Below are positions 8,668 through 17,499 of a DNA stretch of 64,000 bases, one piece after another. The DNA is from HXMU1420-2 sp040830545 (GTDB lineage Bacteria > Pseudomonadota > Alphaproteobacteria > Rhodobacterales > Rhodobacteraceae): NCBI GenBank assembly GCA_040830545.1, contig JBFOMB010000018.1, positions 23,116 through 87,115 of the forward strand, in the 5' to 3' direction. The position numbers and the translations under genes were made by a program. Position 1 is the stretch's first letter. Every line of letters begins with the position of its first letter. The notes beneath the pieces were generated by a model, which saw only the letters and a program-made list of their open reading frames with translations, was not told the DNA's origin and ran no database searches.

Positions 8668-9156
8668 TCAGGGGCCGTCAGCAACGCGGCGCAGTAGATC
8701 ACCGCTGAGGCGGAAGTAAACCTTTTCCTCCACGCGTTCAGCCCCAAGGTCGTCGTAGAAGTCCAAAGCGCGCGGGTTGTCGGTTTCCGCTGTCCAGTCG
8801 AAACGCGCGCATCCCTGTTCCTGCGCGATACGGGCGAGCGCCTGCATGAACAGACTGCCCAGCCCCCGCCTCCGTGCCGCCTGACTGACATAGAGATCCT
8901 TCAGGAACAGCGTGCCAGCAGCGGTGGGCGCCGGATGCAAGAGCGTCACCGTCGCAAAGCCAAGAGGTTTGTCGTCCTCCATGGCCAGATAGGCCTGCAC
9001 GCCCGATTGTCCGTTGACGATGGCCTGCGCGGCGGTGTCGGTCATCTCCTCCGCCCCATCCCAGGCGCCCCAATAGTGACGGTTGGACTCCAACATCAGA
9101 GCAGCAAGTGCAGGTTGATCGGCGGCCTCCGCGCGGCGGATGGTGATGTCAGACAT
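8668..9156 (-). CDS. GNAT family N-acetyltransferase
   Basis: A 162-residue acetyl-CoA-dependent N-acetyltransferase. The acetyl-CoA-binding motif A is clear: LFLKDLYVSQAARRRGLGSL (R/QxxGxG/A type) at about residues 83-102, followed by motif B with TAETDNPRALDFYDDLGAE. Acceptor substrate is unknown. Its ATG lies inside the 3' end of lolD: an ATGTCTGA sequence gives an 8-nt overlap, so translation is probably coupled to the ABC genes. Confidence 0.88.
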   Translation of the reverse strand: MSDITIRRAEAADQPALAALMLESNRHYWGAWDGAEEMTDTAAQAIVNGQSGVQAYLAMEDDKPLGFATVTLLHPAPTAAGTLFLKDLYVSQAARRRGLGSLFMQALARIAQEQGCARFDWTAETDNPRALDFYDDLGAERVEEKVYFRLSGDLLRRVADGP

Positions 9157-9832
9157 CCTGCAACAGCCCGTTTTCCAGCCGGACCGTGCGGTGCATCTGG
9201 GCCGCCAATGCAGGGTTGTGGGTGGCGATCAGGGCCGACAACCCTGTGCCCGCGACCAAATCCATAAGGGCCGAAAACACCTGATCCGACGTGGCCTGAT
9301 CGAGGTTGCCGGTAGGTTCATCCGCCAGCAGCAGTTTGGGTGCATTGGCGAGCGCCCGGCAGAACGCCACGCGCTGCTGTTCGCCGCCTGACAGCGCCGC
9401 AGGACGGTGATCCGCCCGATCCCTGAGGCCCACGCGGGACAACAGGTCCATGCCGCGCGCTTCGGCCTCGGAGGTGGACGCTCCGTTGGCGCGCTGCGGC
9501 AGGACCACGTTTTCCAGCGCGGTGAATTCCGGCAAAAGATGGTGGAACTGGTAGACAAAGCCCACATCGCGCCGCCGGATCGCTGTACGGGCGCGGTCAT
9601 TGCCAGTGCTCGCGCGTTGGCCCGCGATACGCACCTGCCCGCCGTCGGGCGTGTCCAGAAGGCCCGCGATGTGCAGCAGCGTGGATTTGCCCGCGCCGGA
9701 GGGGGCGACCAACGCCACGACCTCGCCCGGTGCCAGCGTCAGGTTCACGCCGCGCAGCACCTGCACCTCGTTCGGCTGACCGGCGTTGTAGCTTTTGGTC
9801 AGCGTGTCGAGTTCCAGAACCGGGTCACTCAT
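9149..9832 (-). CDS. lolD: Lipoprotein-releasing ABC transporter ATP-binding protein LolD
   Basis: ATPase that powers release of outer-membrane lipoproteins from the inner membrane to LolA. The 227 residues show Walker A (APSGAGKST, K49), Q-loop near residue 95, signature LSGGE at 147-151, Walker B LLLADEP with catalytic E172, and H-loop in ATHNP. I chose ATG 9832 (MSDPV) over an in-frame codon at 9847, because ATGAGTGA gives an 8-nt overlap with the end of lolC. A related MacB-type ATPase is the alternative, but the permease next door is of LolC/E type. Confidence 0.93.
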   Translation of the reverse strand: MSDPVLELDTLTKSYNAGQPNEVQVLRGVNLTLAPGEVVALVAPSGAGKSTLLHIAGLLDTPDGGQVRIAGQRASTGNDRARTAIRRRDVGFVYQFHHLLPEFTALENVVLPQRANGASTSEAEARGMDLLSRVGLRDRADHRPAALSGGEQQRVAFCRALANAPKLLLADEPTGNLDQATSDQVFSALMDLVAGTGLSALIATHNPALAAQMHRTVRLENGLLQDV

Positions 9833-11111
9833 AGCGCAGCGCCTCAACCGGGTTCAAACGCGCGGCACGGCGCGCGGGAAAGATCGTGATGAACCAGCTG
9901 AGGCCGAGGCTCATCGCGGCAGAGGCGGTCACGTCGCCCCAGGTCACGATGGCGGATGGGAAGAAGAACCCGGATGCTTCAAGCTGACGCACACCGCTGC
10001 CGGATACCCAGTCCATGAAGCTGTATACGTGGTCGATGTTCAGCGCGAAGATCACGCCAAGGATGACACCAAAGATCGTGCCAAGCGTCCCGACCAGTGC
10101 ACCGCACAGGAAAAACACCCGGAGGATTGACCCTTGGCTGAGCCCCATGGTGCGCAGGATGCCAATGTCGCGGCCCTTGTTTTTCACCAGCATGATCAGG
10201 CCCGACACGATGTTGAGCGCGGCGATCAGCGTTAGGATGGACAGCACGACAAAGATCGCATTGTCCTGCATCCGCAGCGCACGCAGCATGCCCCCTGCCC
10301 GGTCCTGCCAGGTCCAGACATAGGCTCGGTCACCACCTTCGCGGATCACGGGCAGGATCATGTCCAGCACGGCCTGCGGGTTTTCCAGTCGCAGGTCGAT
10401 CTGGTCCACCGCCTCCTCGCGGTTGAAGAAACTCTGCGCCTCGGCCAAGGGCAGATAGGCGCGGGATTGGTCAATCAATCCATCACCGGACTGGAAGATA
10501 TAGACAATTTCGTAGGCAGAGACACGCGGTGACGTCCCGGCGAAGGTTTTAACCCCATCGGGAGAAATGATTTTCAACCGGTCCCCGACCCGCACGCCCA
10601 GTTGCCGGGCAAGCGACGCGCCGATTGCCAGGCCTTCGTCAAATCGGTCGAGGCTGCCCCAGCTGTTTTCCGGCTTTGCGATCATCGGGTATTTCAACAG
10701 GTCCACATCAGTGATCCCATAGACATCCACCGGCTGATTGCGACCGCGATTACTGCCCAGGACCTGCCCGCGCACCAGCGGGGCCGCTTCGGTAACCCCC
10801 GGAATGGCCGCCAGACGGTCAGACAGGGCGTCATAGTCGCGGATCAGGTGATCGACCGGGATTTCGCGGTTCAGGTCGCGGCGCAGGTGCAATTCGATAT
10901 GGGCATTTGATCCCAGCATGGCCGCGACGATGTCTGCCCGCAACCCTGTGCGTACGGCGAGCGTGGCGACCAGGGCAAAGACCGCCAATGTGATCCCGGT
11001 GAGTGAGATCCAGGTCATCACACTGACCCCACCTGTCGCCCGGCGGGCACGAAGATAGCGCCATGCGATCAGCCATTCAAAGGCCGCGAAAGGTGGGGGG
11101 GAACTGGCCAT
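9825..11111 (-). CDS. lolC: Lipoprotein-releasing ABC transporter permease, LolC/LolE family
   Basis: A 428-residue inner-membrane permease with the LolC/E plan: one N-terminal helix (SVMTWISLTGITLAVFALVA), a large periplasmic domain (about residues 60-280), then three C-terminal helices beginning IFVVLSILTLIAALNIVSG, with the FtsX-type cytoplasmic stretch KNKGRDIGILRTMG. The C-terminus LNPVEALRYE is characteristic of the family. Many alphaproteobacteria have a single LolC/E-type permease working as a homodimer (LolF); only one is seen here. It heads a coupled unit with lolD, the acetyltransferase and the Ldh-family gene. Confidence 0.93.
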   Translation of the reverse strand: MASSPPPFAAFEWLIAWRYLRARRATGGVSVMTWISLTGITLAVFALVATLAVRTGLRADIVAAMLGSNAHIELHLRRDLNREIPVDHLIRDYDALSDRLAAIPGVTEAAPLVRGQVLGSNRGRNQPVDVYGITDVDLLKYPMIAKPENSWGSLDRFDEGLAIGASLARQLGVRVGDRLKIISPDGVKTFAGTSPRVSAYEIVYIFQSGDGLIDQSRAYLPLAEAQSFFNREEAVDQIDLRLENPQAVLDMILPVIREGGDRAYVWTWQDRAGGMLRALRMQDNAIFVVLSILTLIAALNIVSGLIMLVKNKGRDIGILRTMGLSQGSILRVFFLCGALVGTLGTIFGVILGVIFALNIDHVYSFMDWVSGSGVRQLEASGFFFPSAIVTWGDVTASAAMSLGLSWFITIFPARRAARLNPVEALRYE

Positions 11112-11194
11112 TTCGGCTCCTGCTCTCTTTTTCGGCGGAGACTGAGGGTTTGGTCCGGCAGGGTCAACCGTTTTGGCCGCAGTGGCACGGGTGG

Positions 11195-12151
11195 TCAGCG
11201 GAAAACGGCGGTATAGATCGCCTGATCCACCGACAGGAACCAGTCATCCTGCGGGCATTGATCCACGCGGATCGCCGCGCTCCAACCGTTTTTGAACAGG
11301 ACGCCAAAGGAAAACATGCCCGGCGTATCCTCGAAACACAGCGCACCAAAATGCCAATGGTTCTGACCGCCGTTCCAGTGCCGCCAGACCATACCCAGCC
11401 CATAGTGCACGCCGTTGCCGATGCTGACATGGGGCAGCGTTTCCGGGTCGGTGCCACCGAACCTCGCCCACATCAGTCGCGTGTAGTCGCCCATGGTCAT
11501 TTCCCAGCCACCCCAAGCCGCGAATTGGCCGTAGTTGGCTGAGGGTCGCGCGGTGGTCGCGCCGATGGGGGTCAGGACAAATTCGGTGCAGACCTCGGCA
11601 TATGGCCTGCCGCTGGCCCCTTCGATCAAGGCGGCGAGGATGGCGTAGTTTTCGTTGTTGTAGAAATAGGTTGGGGATTGGAGCGCGCGGGATTCAACCT
11701 CCAGCAGGATATTGCCATGCACCGGGTCACCCGGACCGCGCCAGTTCCGCATGCGGCCCTGCGTGCCGTCCGGTGCGATACCCGCAGTATGGGTGACGAG
11801 ATCAGTCAAACGCACCTTGGACAGGGGCCGCGCGACATCTGGCAGGTAGAGCCGCACGCGGTCATCCCAATCCAGCAGGTCTCGTTTGACCAGTTCCTGC
11901 ACGCAGGCGGCGGTGATCGCCTTGCTGAGGCTGGCGATGTCGACGGGGACAACGGGGCCGCCTATGGCCTCTTCGGCGCGTACCTCTCCCTGATACGAGA
12001 CGGCAATCTGCGCGGTTTCGATCCCGCGTGCGTTGGCCCAGTCCGTCAGCGAGGCCACGACGCGCTGCGCCACTTCGTCCGCGTGTGCGGGCCGTGTCAG
12101 GCCGAACATGAGGCTGGCGCAGGCCATGGCCAGAATAGCAAATGTCTTCAT
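11195..12151 (-). CDS. Serine hydrolase of the beta-lactamase/class C family
   Basis: A 318-residue exported protein with a signal peptide ending near TRPAHA. It belongs to the penicillin-binding protein/class C beta-lactamase-like hydrolases: nucleophile motif S74-L-S-K77 in DIASLSKAITAA, a Y-N-N second motif in TYFYNNENYAILAALIEG, and a third motif replaced by HFG near NHWHFGALCF where active beta-lactamases have KTG or HTG. It more probably acts as an esterase or peptidase than on antibiotics. ATG 12151 is used because it has AGAGG upstream; the in-frame TTG two codons earlier adds little. Confidence 0.82.
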   Translation of the reverse strand: MKTFAILAMACASLMFGLTRPAHADEVAQRVVASLTDWANARGIETAQIAVSYQGEVRAEEAIGGPVVPVDIASLSKAITAACVQELVKRDLLDWDDRVRLYLPDVARPLSKVRLTDLVTHTAGIAPDGTQGRMRNWRGPGDPVHGNILLEVESRALQSPTYFYNNENYAILAALIEGASGRPYAEVCTEFVLTPIGATTARPSANYGQFAAWGGWEMTMGDYTRLMWARFGGTDPETLPHVSIGNGVHYGLGMVWRHWNGGQNHWHFGALCFEDTPGMFSFGVLFKNGWSAAIRVDQCPQDDWFLSVDQAIYTAVFR

Positions 12152-12408
12152 ACCCAACCTCTTAGCACCATGGGCTGCAACGACTAATGCGGACAGCTCT
12201 TGTCAACCACGCTCAATTGATTCGCACTGGTTTGTTTGTCCTCGGCCATGGTGAAAATACGAATACAGATCATGGATTGTACCCATTTTTGCCACAATCA
12301 GCGGTTATCCTGCCCGCCTGAGGCAGAGATCCGGCCCACTGATGCGATGATCCAAGACATCGGGGGCAGCGATCACATTGAACGGACCAGCAAGGACGGA
12401 GCATCGTC

Positions 12409-12750
12409 ATGGCAGAAGTATCCGAGCAGTTTCACCCGCAGGGCGCGGCCTTTGCCCCGCCCATCACTGAAGACTACGATTCCGAAACCGCAGCATTGGT
12501 ACGGGCCTGTTTGTGCCCGCTGTTCGATGCGGCCACCGGATGGAAGGAGCTTTGCGAGCGGCTGGCCCGGCGCGGGTTCTTCATTGCGATCCGCGAGGGG
12601 CGTCTGGTTGTGCTGGACGTCAACAGCCGTCAACAGATTTGCACAGCACGTTACCTGGGCACCAACCTGCGCGACTTGTCTGCACGGCTGGGCCGACCGA
12701 TGATCGTGGCCCGACGTGACCGGGTGGCAGCGGGCGAGTTTCTGGTCTGA
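12409..12750 (+). CDS. Hypothetical protein
   Basis: A 113-residue protein that I do not recognise with confidence. ATG 12409 follows a GACGGAGCATCGTC leader. Residues about 45-105 (GWKELCERLARRGFF, REGRLVVLDVNSRQQICTARYLG, LRDLSARLGRP) resemble the helix-beta-hairpin module found at the C-terminus of some mobilisation relaxases, in which a lengthy predicted helix is followed by a small domain. There are no nuclease residues and no mobilisation genes around it, so it may be a free-standing copy of this module. It is divergent from the serine hydrolase. Confidence 0.6.
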   Translation: MAEVSEQFHPQGAAFAPPITEDYDSETAALVRACLCPLFDAATGWKELCERLARRGFFIAIREGRLVVLDVNSRQQICTARYLGTNLRDLSARLGRPMIVARRDRVAAGEFLV

Positions 12751-12941
12751 GGACGCAGGTCAGGTGCTCTGACATCCGTAGCGCCCCACTGGCCCGTTTA
12801 ACTCCCAAATTGGAGTAACCTAGCGCAGCTTCTGGACCACACCGGCCCCAATTCCAAAGGGTTTGGCCGAATATCGAAAACGTGCCCGAGGGCAGAGACC
12901 CTACGTCATGGGCAGTTCTTTGCAGCTTTTAGGAGCGCTCC

Positions 12942-13058
12942 ATGACCTCAATCGTTTTGATCATCTCCGGCGCCGCAGTGTTCGCACTCATCCTCGCCAC
13001 CGGGGTGCAGTGTAACCCCGTAGCCTCGGACAAATCGCGTCGCGATCCGACCCGCTGA
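12942..13058 (+). CDS. Small single-helix membrane protein
   Basis: A 38-codon frame starting ATG at 12942 with a strong TAGGAG site at good spacing. The product is one hydrophobic helix (VLIISGAAVFALILATGV) and a short basic tail ending DKSRRDPTR, with a single Cys after the helix. Nothing else occupies this 331-bp space between the 12409-12750 gene and the convergent ABC-like gene. Supported by the ribosome site and the amphipathic layout only. Confidence 0.5.
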   Translation: MTSIVLIISGAAVFALILATGVQCNPVASDKSRRDPTR

Positions 13059-13081
13059 CGCTGCCATGTTCCTGCGAGCGG

Positions 13082-13942
13082 CTATGTGCTGCGCACTGAT
13101 CCGTTGATGCGGCGCGTGATCTCTGACAGGCGGGTCCAGTGCTGGAGCGTTGCCGGCAGTGCGATGACGCCGTCTACAAAGTCCCAGGAATAGCTGATGA
13201 CAGCGAAAATGGTCCCGGTACTGGCGTTGAGCGCCGTGGTCGCGTACCAGATGTTGAACAGGATCAGTGCCAAAAGCACGATGAAGATCGACCCGTAAAG
13301 CATTGCTTCACTGTCGGAAATCTGCACTTCAGCCCGACGCAGTCGCAACAGGTGTGCCGCCACGGGCCGTGCGGATCGGGTTTCAAGGATACCAACCTGT
13401 TGTTCCGTCTGATGGTTCAGCGCACTGTTCAACCGGTAGAACCGGCGGTGGAACAGCGCATAGATGCCCAGCGCGACCATTGTGGCCCCGATGGCCGCGA
13501 AGGACAGCAGCGGCGAGTAGAAGAACAGGATCGCGATGGCGATCACCAACTGCGTCACACCGGTCATGACCATTGGCGCGGTTTCTTCCAGAAAATCAAC
13601 CAATTCGCGCCCCATGTTGAGGCGTGCATTGAGCTTTGATACGGGTAACTCCGCGCTGCGATTCACCTGTGTCTTGCCAAACTCCACCCGCATCGTGCCA
13701 TAGGCACGGGTGTCATAGACCCGGCGCAAGACGCTGAGCGCGACCAGGGCCAGAAACAGCGCACCCAGCGACCAGAGTTGGGTCAGACTGCCGACCAGCA
13801 ACCCGTCGATGGCAAACCCGATGAACAGCGGGATCAGGGCCATCAACGCGGTTTCGCCCAGCGTCATGGCCCAGGTCAGCATTACGCGCCCCGGAAAGGC
13901 ACGCAGCAGGCCACCTATGGTCAGATCGCTGTCCCGCATCAT
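13082..13942 (-). CDS. ABC-transporter six-helix membrane domain without ATPase
   Basis: A 286-residue inner-membrane protein corresponding to the transmembrane half of an ABC exporter: hydrophobic stretches near residues 18-42, 55-75, 122-142, 145-163, 210-235 and 243-262. There is no Walker A, signature or Walker B, and no separate ATPase gene beside it, so it either pairs with an ATPase encoded elsewhere or has a non-ABC role. It is six bases downstream of the DUF2141 gene and thus the last gene of the RND operon. Confidence 0.8.
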   Translation of the reverse strand: MMRDSDLTIGGLLRAFPGRVMLTWAMTLGETALMALIPLFIGFAIDGLLVGSLTQLWSLGALFLALVALSVLRRVYDTRAYGTMRVEFGKTQVNRSAELPVSKLNARLNMGRELVDFLEETAPMVMTGVTQLVIAIAILFFYSPLLSFAAIGATMVALGIYALFHRRFYRLNSALNHQTEQQVGILETRSARPVAAHLLRLRRAEVQISDSEAMLYGSIFIVLLALILFNIWYATTALNASTGTIFAVISYSWDFVDGVIALPATLQHWTRLSEITRRINGSVRST

Positions 13943-13948
13943 CGTGCG

Positions 13949-14374
13949 TCAGTCCTGGTAGTACATCCGCACGCGCACCTTGCCCGCGTTCACGGATGCC
14001 TCGGCAAAACCCGGCATCGACTCTTCGCTTTGCACGCCCGTCGCGCCGATCCCTTCGAGCAGGCGTCCACCGCGATGGTTTACGTCGTAGTCGCCGTTTT
14101 CGTCGTGAAACAGGAAGGCGGCATAGGGTCCACCGGTGAGCGCCGGAAAGGTGATGCGCAGCCCGCCTTTTTTCGCCTGCGCCTCAGCATAATCGATGGC
14201 CAGGTTTTCATCGAGATTGTCGAAGCCTTTGGCGCTGTCGAAGACCAGCACAACGATCTTACCTTTGTTATTGCGGATGTTGTCGATGGTCAGGGTCAGG
14301 CCCTGCGCCACCGCCGCTCCTCCGAGGAACAGAAAAACGGCAAACGTTGAAATTGCGGTTTTGAAACGGGTCAT
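13949..14374 (-). CDS. DUF2141 family periplasmic protein
   Basis: A 141-residue protein with a signal peptide (MTRFKTAISTFAVFLFLGGAA, cleavage near AVAQG) and the DUF2141 features: LTLTIDNIRNNKGKIVVLVF, PALTGGPYAAFLFHDENGDYDV and a C-terminal VRVRMYYQD strand. Function of the family is unknown. Its ATG overlaps the stop of the RND permease gene by four bases (ATGA), so it is translated with the efflux genes. Confidence 0.87.
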   Translation of the reverse strand: MTRFKTAISTFAVFLFLGGAAVAQGLTLTIDNIRNNKGKIVVLVFDSAKGFDNLDENLAIDYAEAQAKKGGLRITFPALTGGPYAAFLFHDENGDYDVNHRGGRLLEGIGATGVQSEESMPGFAEASVNAGKVRVRMYYQD

Positions 14375-17300
14375 GCAACCTCCTGTGACTGTGTGTTTGG
14401 TTTGGGACGAGGCTTAAACGCCGCGCGGGCGTCTTCGCAAATGGCAATCAGCACGGGGACGAGCAGCAGCATCAGCGCAGTGCCGAACAACTCGCCAAAG
14501 GCCAGCGAGACCGCTGCGGGGATCAGGTATTGCGCCTGTTCCGAGGTTTCGGTCAGCAATGGGGTGAGGCCGATGACTGTGGTTGCGGTGGTGAGGAAGA
14601 TCGCCTTGAACCGGCTGATGCCTGCATCCTCGATGGCGCTGGCGACGCTTTGTCCATCCGCGCGCGCCTGATTGTAGCGGGTGATCATGACAAGGCTGTC
14701 GTTCACGATAACGCCCGTCAGGGCCAGCATGCCAAAGAAGGACAGGATCGACAGGGGCAGGCCCATGATCAGATGTCCCACCGATGCCGCGACAAACCCA
14801 AACGGCACGATGGCGAGGATCACGAAAGGTTGCCAGTAGCTTTTCAGTGGGACGGCCATCAGCACATAGATCAGCACCGCCGCCAAAATCAGCGCGCGAC
14901 GCATGCCGCCCTGAATTTCGCCCATTTCCTCCAGCTCTCCGCCCGCTACGACGCGCACGTCCGGGTAGGTCTGGGCCAAGTTGGGCACAAGGGTCTCGAA
15001 CACGGCCTGCCCCACCTCTTCGGGTGCGACAATCCCCCGGTCGATGGTGGCGGACACAACGTTCATTCGCTGTCCGTCACGCCGGTCAATGGCGCCAGCG
15101 GCATACAGGCTGTCAATCTCAGCCACGATCAGCAGCGGCACCCAATTGCCGGTGGTGCTGCGCAGCCGGGCCTGCATCAGGTCGTCAATCGTATCACGCG
15201 CGGCGTCCGCGTTCAGAACCAGCACCCGGATTTCCGACCCATCGCGGCGAATTCGTGTGACCTCGGACCCGCCAAAGGCGTGCCCGATCTGCGAGGCGAG
15301 CGTTTCTGCGGTGAAGCCCAACGTGCGCGCCTCGGGCTTCAGGCGAAGGCGCAGTTCGGGCTGTCCGCCTGCTAGCGTGTCACGCACATTTGCCACCCCT
15401 TCAAGGCCAAGGAGGAAGTCGCGCATCTCTTCACTTGCAGCTGCCAGCCGTTGGGCGTCTCGCGAGAACAGTCTGATTTGAAACCCTCCAGCCAAGGCTT
15501 CGGACCCGGTGATTTCCCATTCGGTCGCGCCCTCGACCGCGCCGACGCGCTCACGCCATTGCCGCACCACGTCCAGAACGGGCACATCCGGACGGTCAGC
15601 GACCGGCAGCAGTTCCGCAAACATCTGCCCGCCCGAGCCGTCCATGATGGTGAAAAAGCTCTCGATAGGGGCGCGATCCATGCCTGCGGCAAGGCGAAGT
15701 TCCTCGTTCAGAGCGCGACCCTCGGCCTCGATCCGGTCCATGTTGGCGCGTGTCAGGGAAAAGGGCGCTCGGGCATCCATTTCCAGGTTCACGGTGATGA
15801 TCTGACCGGGCACGTCCGGGAAGAACACGGTCTGCATCTTGCCCTTTACCATCAATCCCACGCCCAGTGATGCAGCGGCCAGAAACAGGATCACGGCGGC
15901 ATAGCGGTGATGAATCGCCGCGCGCAGCAGGGGTTGATAGAGCCTGTCGCGCACCCAGGACAACCCGCCCTGCGCGCCGGACTGGATCGCCGCCCAAACC
16001 CGTGCAGGGCCTTTGCGCGGACCCTGATGAATACGGATATGGGCCAGATGCGCGGGCAGGATGAGTTTGCTTTCGATGAGAGAGAAGATCAGCGCGAGGA
16101 TCACGATGCCCGAAAACCCGGCCAGCACCTTGCCCAGCGGGTTGTCGATCAGCAGCATCGGGTAAAAGGCCGCAATCGTCGTCAGCACGCCAAACACGGT
16201 GGCCACGGCCACGCGGTCCACGCCGCGTTCTGTGGCTGCGATGGGGTCACCGCCCTTGCGCCGTTCCTCGAACACGCTTTCGCCGACGACCACGGCGTCA
16301 TCGACCAGAATGCCAAGCGCGATGATGAGGCCGAACGTGGTTACGTCATTGAGTGAATAGTCCACCCAACTGGACCCGGACACGGCGATGGCCCCCATGA
16401 CTGCCACGGGGATGCCCATGGCCACCCAAAAGGCCAAGCGCACATTCAGGAACAACGAGAGCATCAACAGGACCAGCACCAACCCCTGCACCCCGTTGGA
16501 TTGCAGCAACGCCAGACGGTCCGCGATATAACCTGCACTGTCACCCCAGACGCTGGCCCGGATCGTTGTCGGCAGTTGCGGTTCGAACTCTTCAACCGTG
16601 CGGCGCACGACCTCGCTGATTTCCAGCAGGTTTTCCTTTTGCCCGACCAGAACCTCCATCCCAATGGTGGGCGCGCCGTTGAAGCGGAACTGGTAGTCGC
16701 CTTCCTGAAACCCATCCTCGACCGTCGCAATGTCTCCCAGCAGAACATGTGCGCCGCCGGAGCGCTCGATCACGGGAATGGCCGCGTATTCAGGGGCATA
16801 GCGGGCGCGGTTGTCTGCGCGCAAGTGGATCGTGCCACCGTCGGTGCGCAATTCACCCGCCTGAAAGGTCAGCGAATTCGCCTGTATCGTTGCCGTAACA
16901 TCCGCGACCGTCAACCCGTATTGGCGAAGGCGTTGAGGGTCGACCTCGACCCGCAGTTCGGGCGGGACGAGGCCCCAGACCTGCAACCGGGACAGTTCGG
17001 GCTGGGCCAAAAGGTCTTCGCGCAGGCGACGGCCCAGTGTGCGCAGCGTGGCAGAGTCCGCATCGCCATAAAGGTTCACGTAGAGCGCCGGGAAGTCATA
17101 GCCCGCCGCCTGAATGACAGGTTTGCGGGCGCGGTCGGGCAGGTCCGTCAGCCCGTCGATGCGAATGCGCACGCGGTCCAGCACGTCCTGCAGGTCCTCG
17201 CCCCCGGCCCGGCGAACAGAGATGGACGCAAACCCCTTGCCCGATTTCGATGTGACACTGCGCACGCCTTCGATCCCCTCCAGCGATTGTTCGATTTTCT

Positions 17301-17496
17301 GCGTTACCAGTTCGTCCACCTGCGCGGCGGTGGCGCCAGGGTATTCCACCGTGATTTCCACGCTTTCCGGCGGCACACGCGGGAACCCTTCGATCCGGAT
17401 GGAGAACAGCGTTTGCACCCCCAGGAACAGGATAAGCAGCATCATCAGGTTGGCGGCAACGGGATTGCGGATGAACCAGCCGGTCAGGGCGTGCAT
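14371..17496 (-). CDS. Efflux RND transporter permease
   Basis: A 1041-residue inner-membrane proton/drug antiporter of the AcrB/HAE1 superfamily, full length with two homologous halves: helix 1 at about 9-29, then a porter domain, helices 2-6, a second porter domain and helices 8-12. The proton-relay pair is present in GILVDDAVVVGE (two adjacent Asp in TM4). The N-terminus FIRNPVAANLMMLLILFLG is typical of the less-studied RND group common in proteobacteria. It is three bases downstream of the adaptor gene. An outer-membrane channel is not encoded nearby. Control is probably by the divergent TetR regulator. Confidence 0.95.
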   Translation of the reverse strand: MHALTGWFIRNPVAANLMMLLILFLGVQTLFSIRIEGFPRVPPESVEITVEYPGATAAQVDELVTQKIEQSLEGIEGVRSVTSKSGKGFASISVRRAGGEDLQDVLDRVRIRIDGLTDLPDRARKPVIQAAGYDFPALYVNLYGDADSATLRTLGRRLREDLLAQPELSRLQVWGLVPPELRVEVDPQRLRQYGLTVADVTATIQANSLTFQAGELRTDGGTIHLRADNRARYAPEYAAIPVIERSGGAHVLLGDIATVEDGFQEGDYQFRFNGAPTIGMEVLVGQKENLLEISEVVRRTVEEFEPQLPTTIRASVWGDSAGYIADRLALLQSNGVQGLVLVLLMLSLFLNVRLAFWVAMGIPVAVMGAIAVSGSSWVDYSLNDVTTFGLIIALGILVDDAVVVGESVFEERRKGGDPIAATERGVDRVAVATVFGVLTTIAAFYPMLLIDNPLGKVLAGFSGIVILALIFSLIESKLILPAHLAHIRIHQGPRKGPARVWAAIQSGAQGGLSWVRDRLYQPLLRAAIHHRYAAVILFLAAASLGVGLMVKGKMQTVFFPDVPGQIITVNLEMDARAPFSLTRANMDRIEAEGRALNEELRLAAGMDRAPIESFFTIMDGSGGQMFAELLPVADRPDVPVLDVVRQWRERVGAVEGATEWEITGSEALAGGFQIRLFSRDAQRLAAASEEMRDFLLGLEGVANVRDTLAGGQPELRLRLKPEARTLGFTAETLASQIGHAFGGSEVTRIRRDGSEIRVLVLNADAARDTIDDLMQARLRSTTGNWVPLLIVAEIDSLYAAGAIDRRDGQRMNVVSATIDRGIVAPEEVGQAVFETLVPNLAQTYPDVRVVAGGELEEMGEIQGGMRRALILAAVLIYVLMAVPLKSYWQPFVILAIVPFGFVAASVGHLIMGLPLSILSFFGMLALTGVIVNDSLVMITRYNQARADGQSVASAIEDAGISRFKAIFLTTATTVIGLTPLLTETSEQAQYLIPAAVSLAFGELFGTALMLLLVPVLIAICEDARAAFKPRPKPNTQSQEVA

Positions 17497-17499
17497 GGT

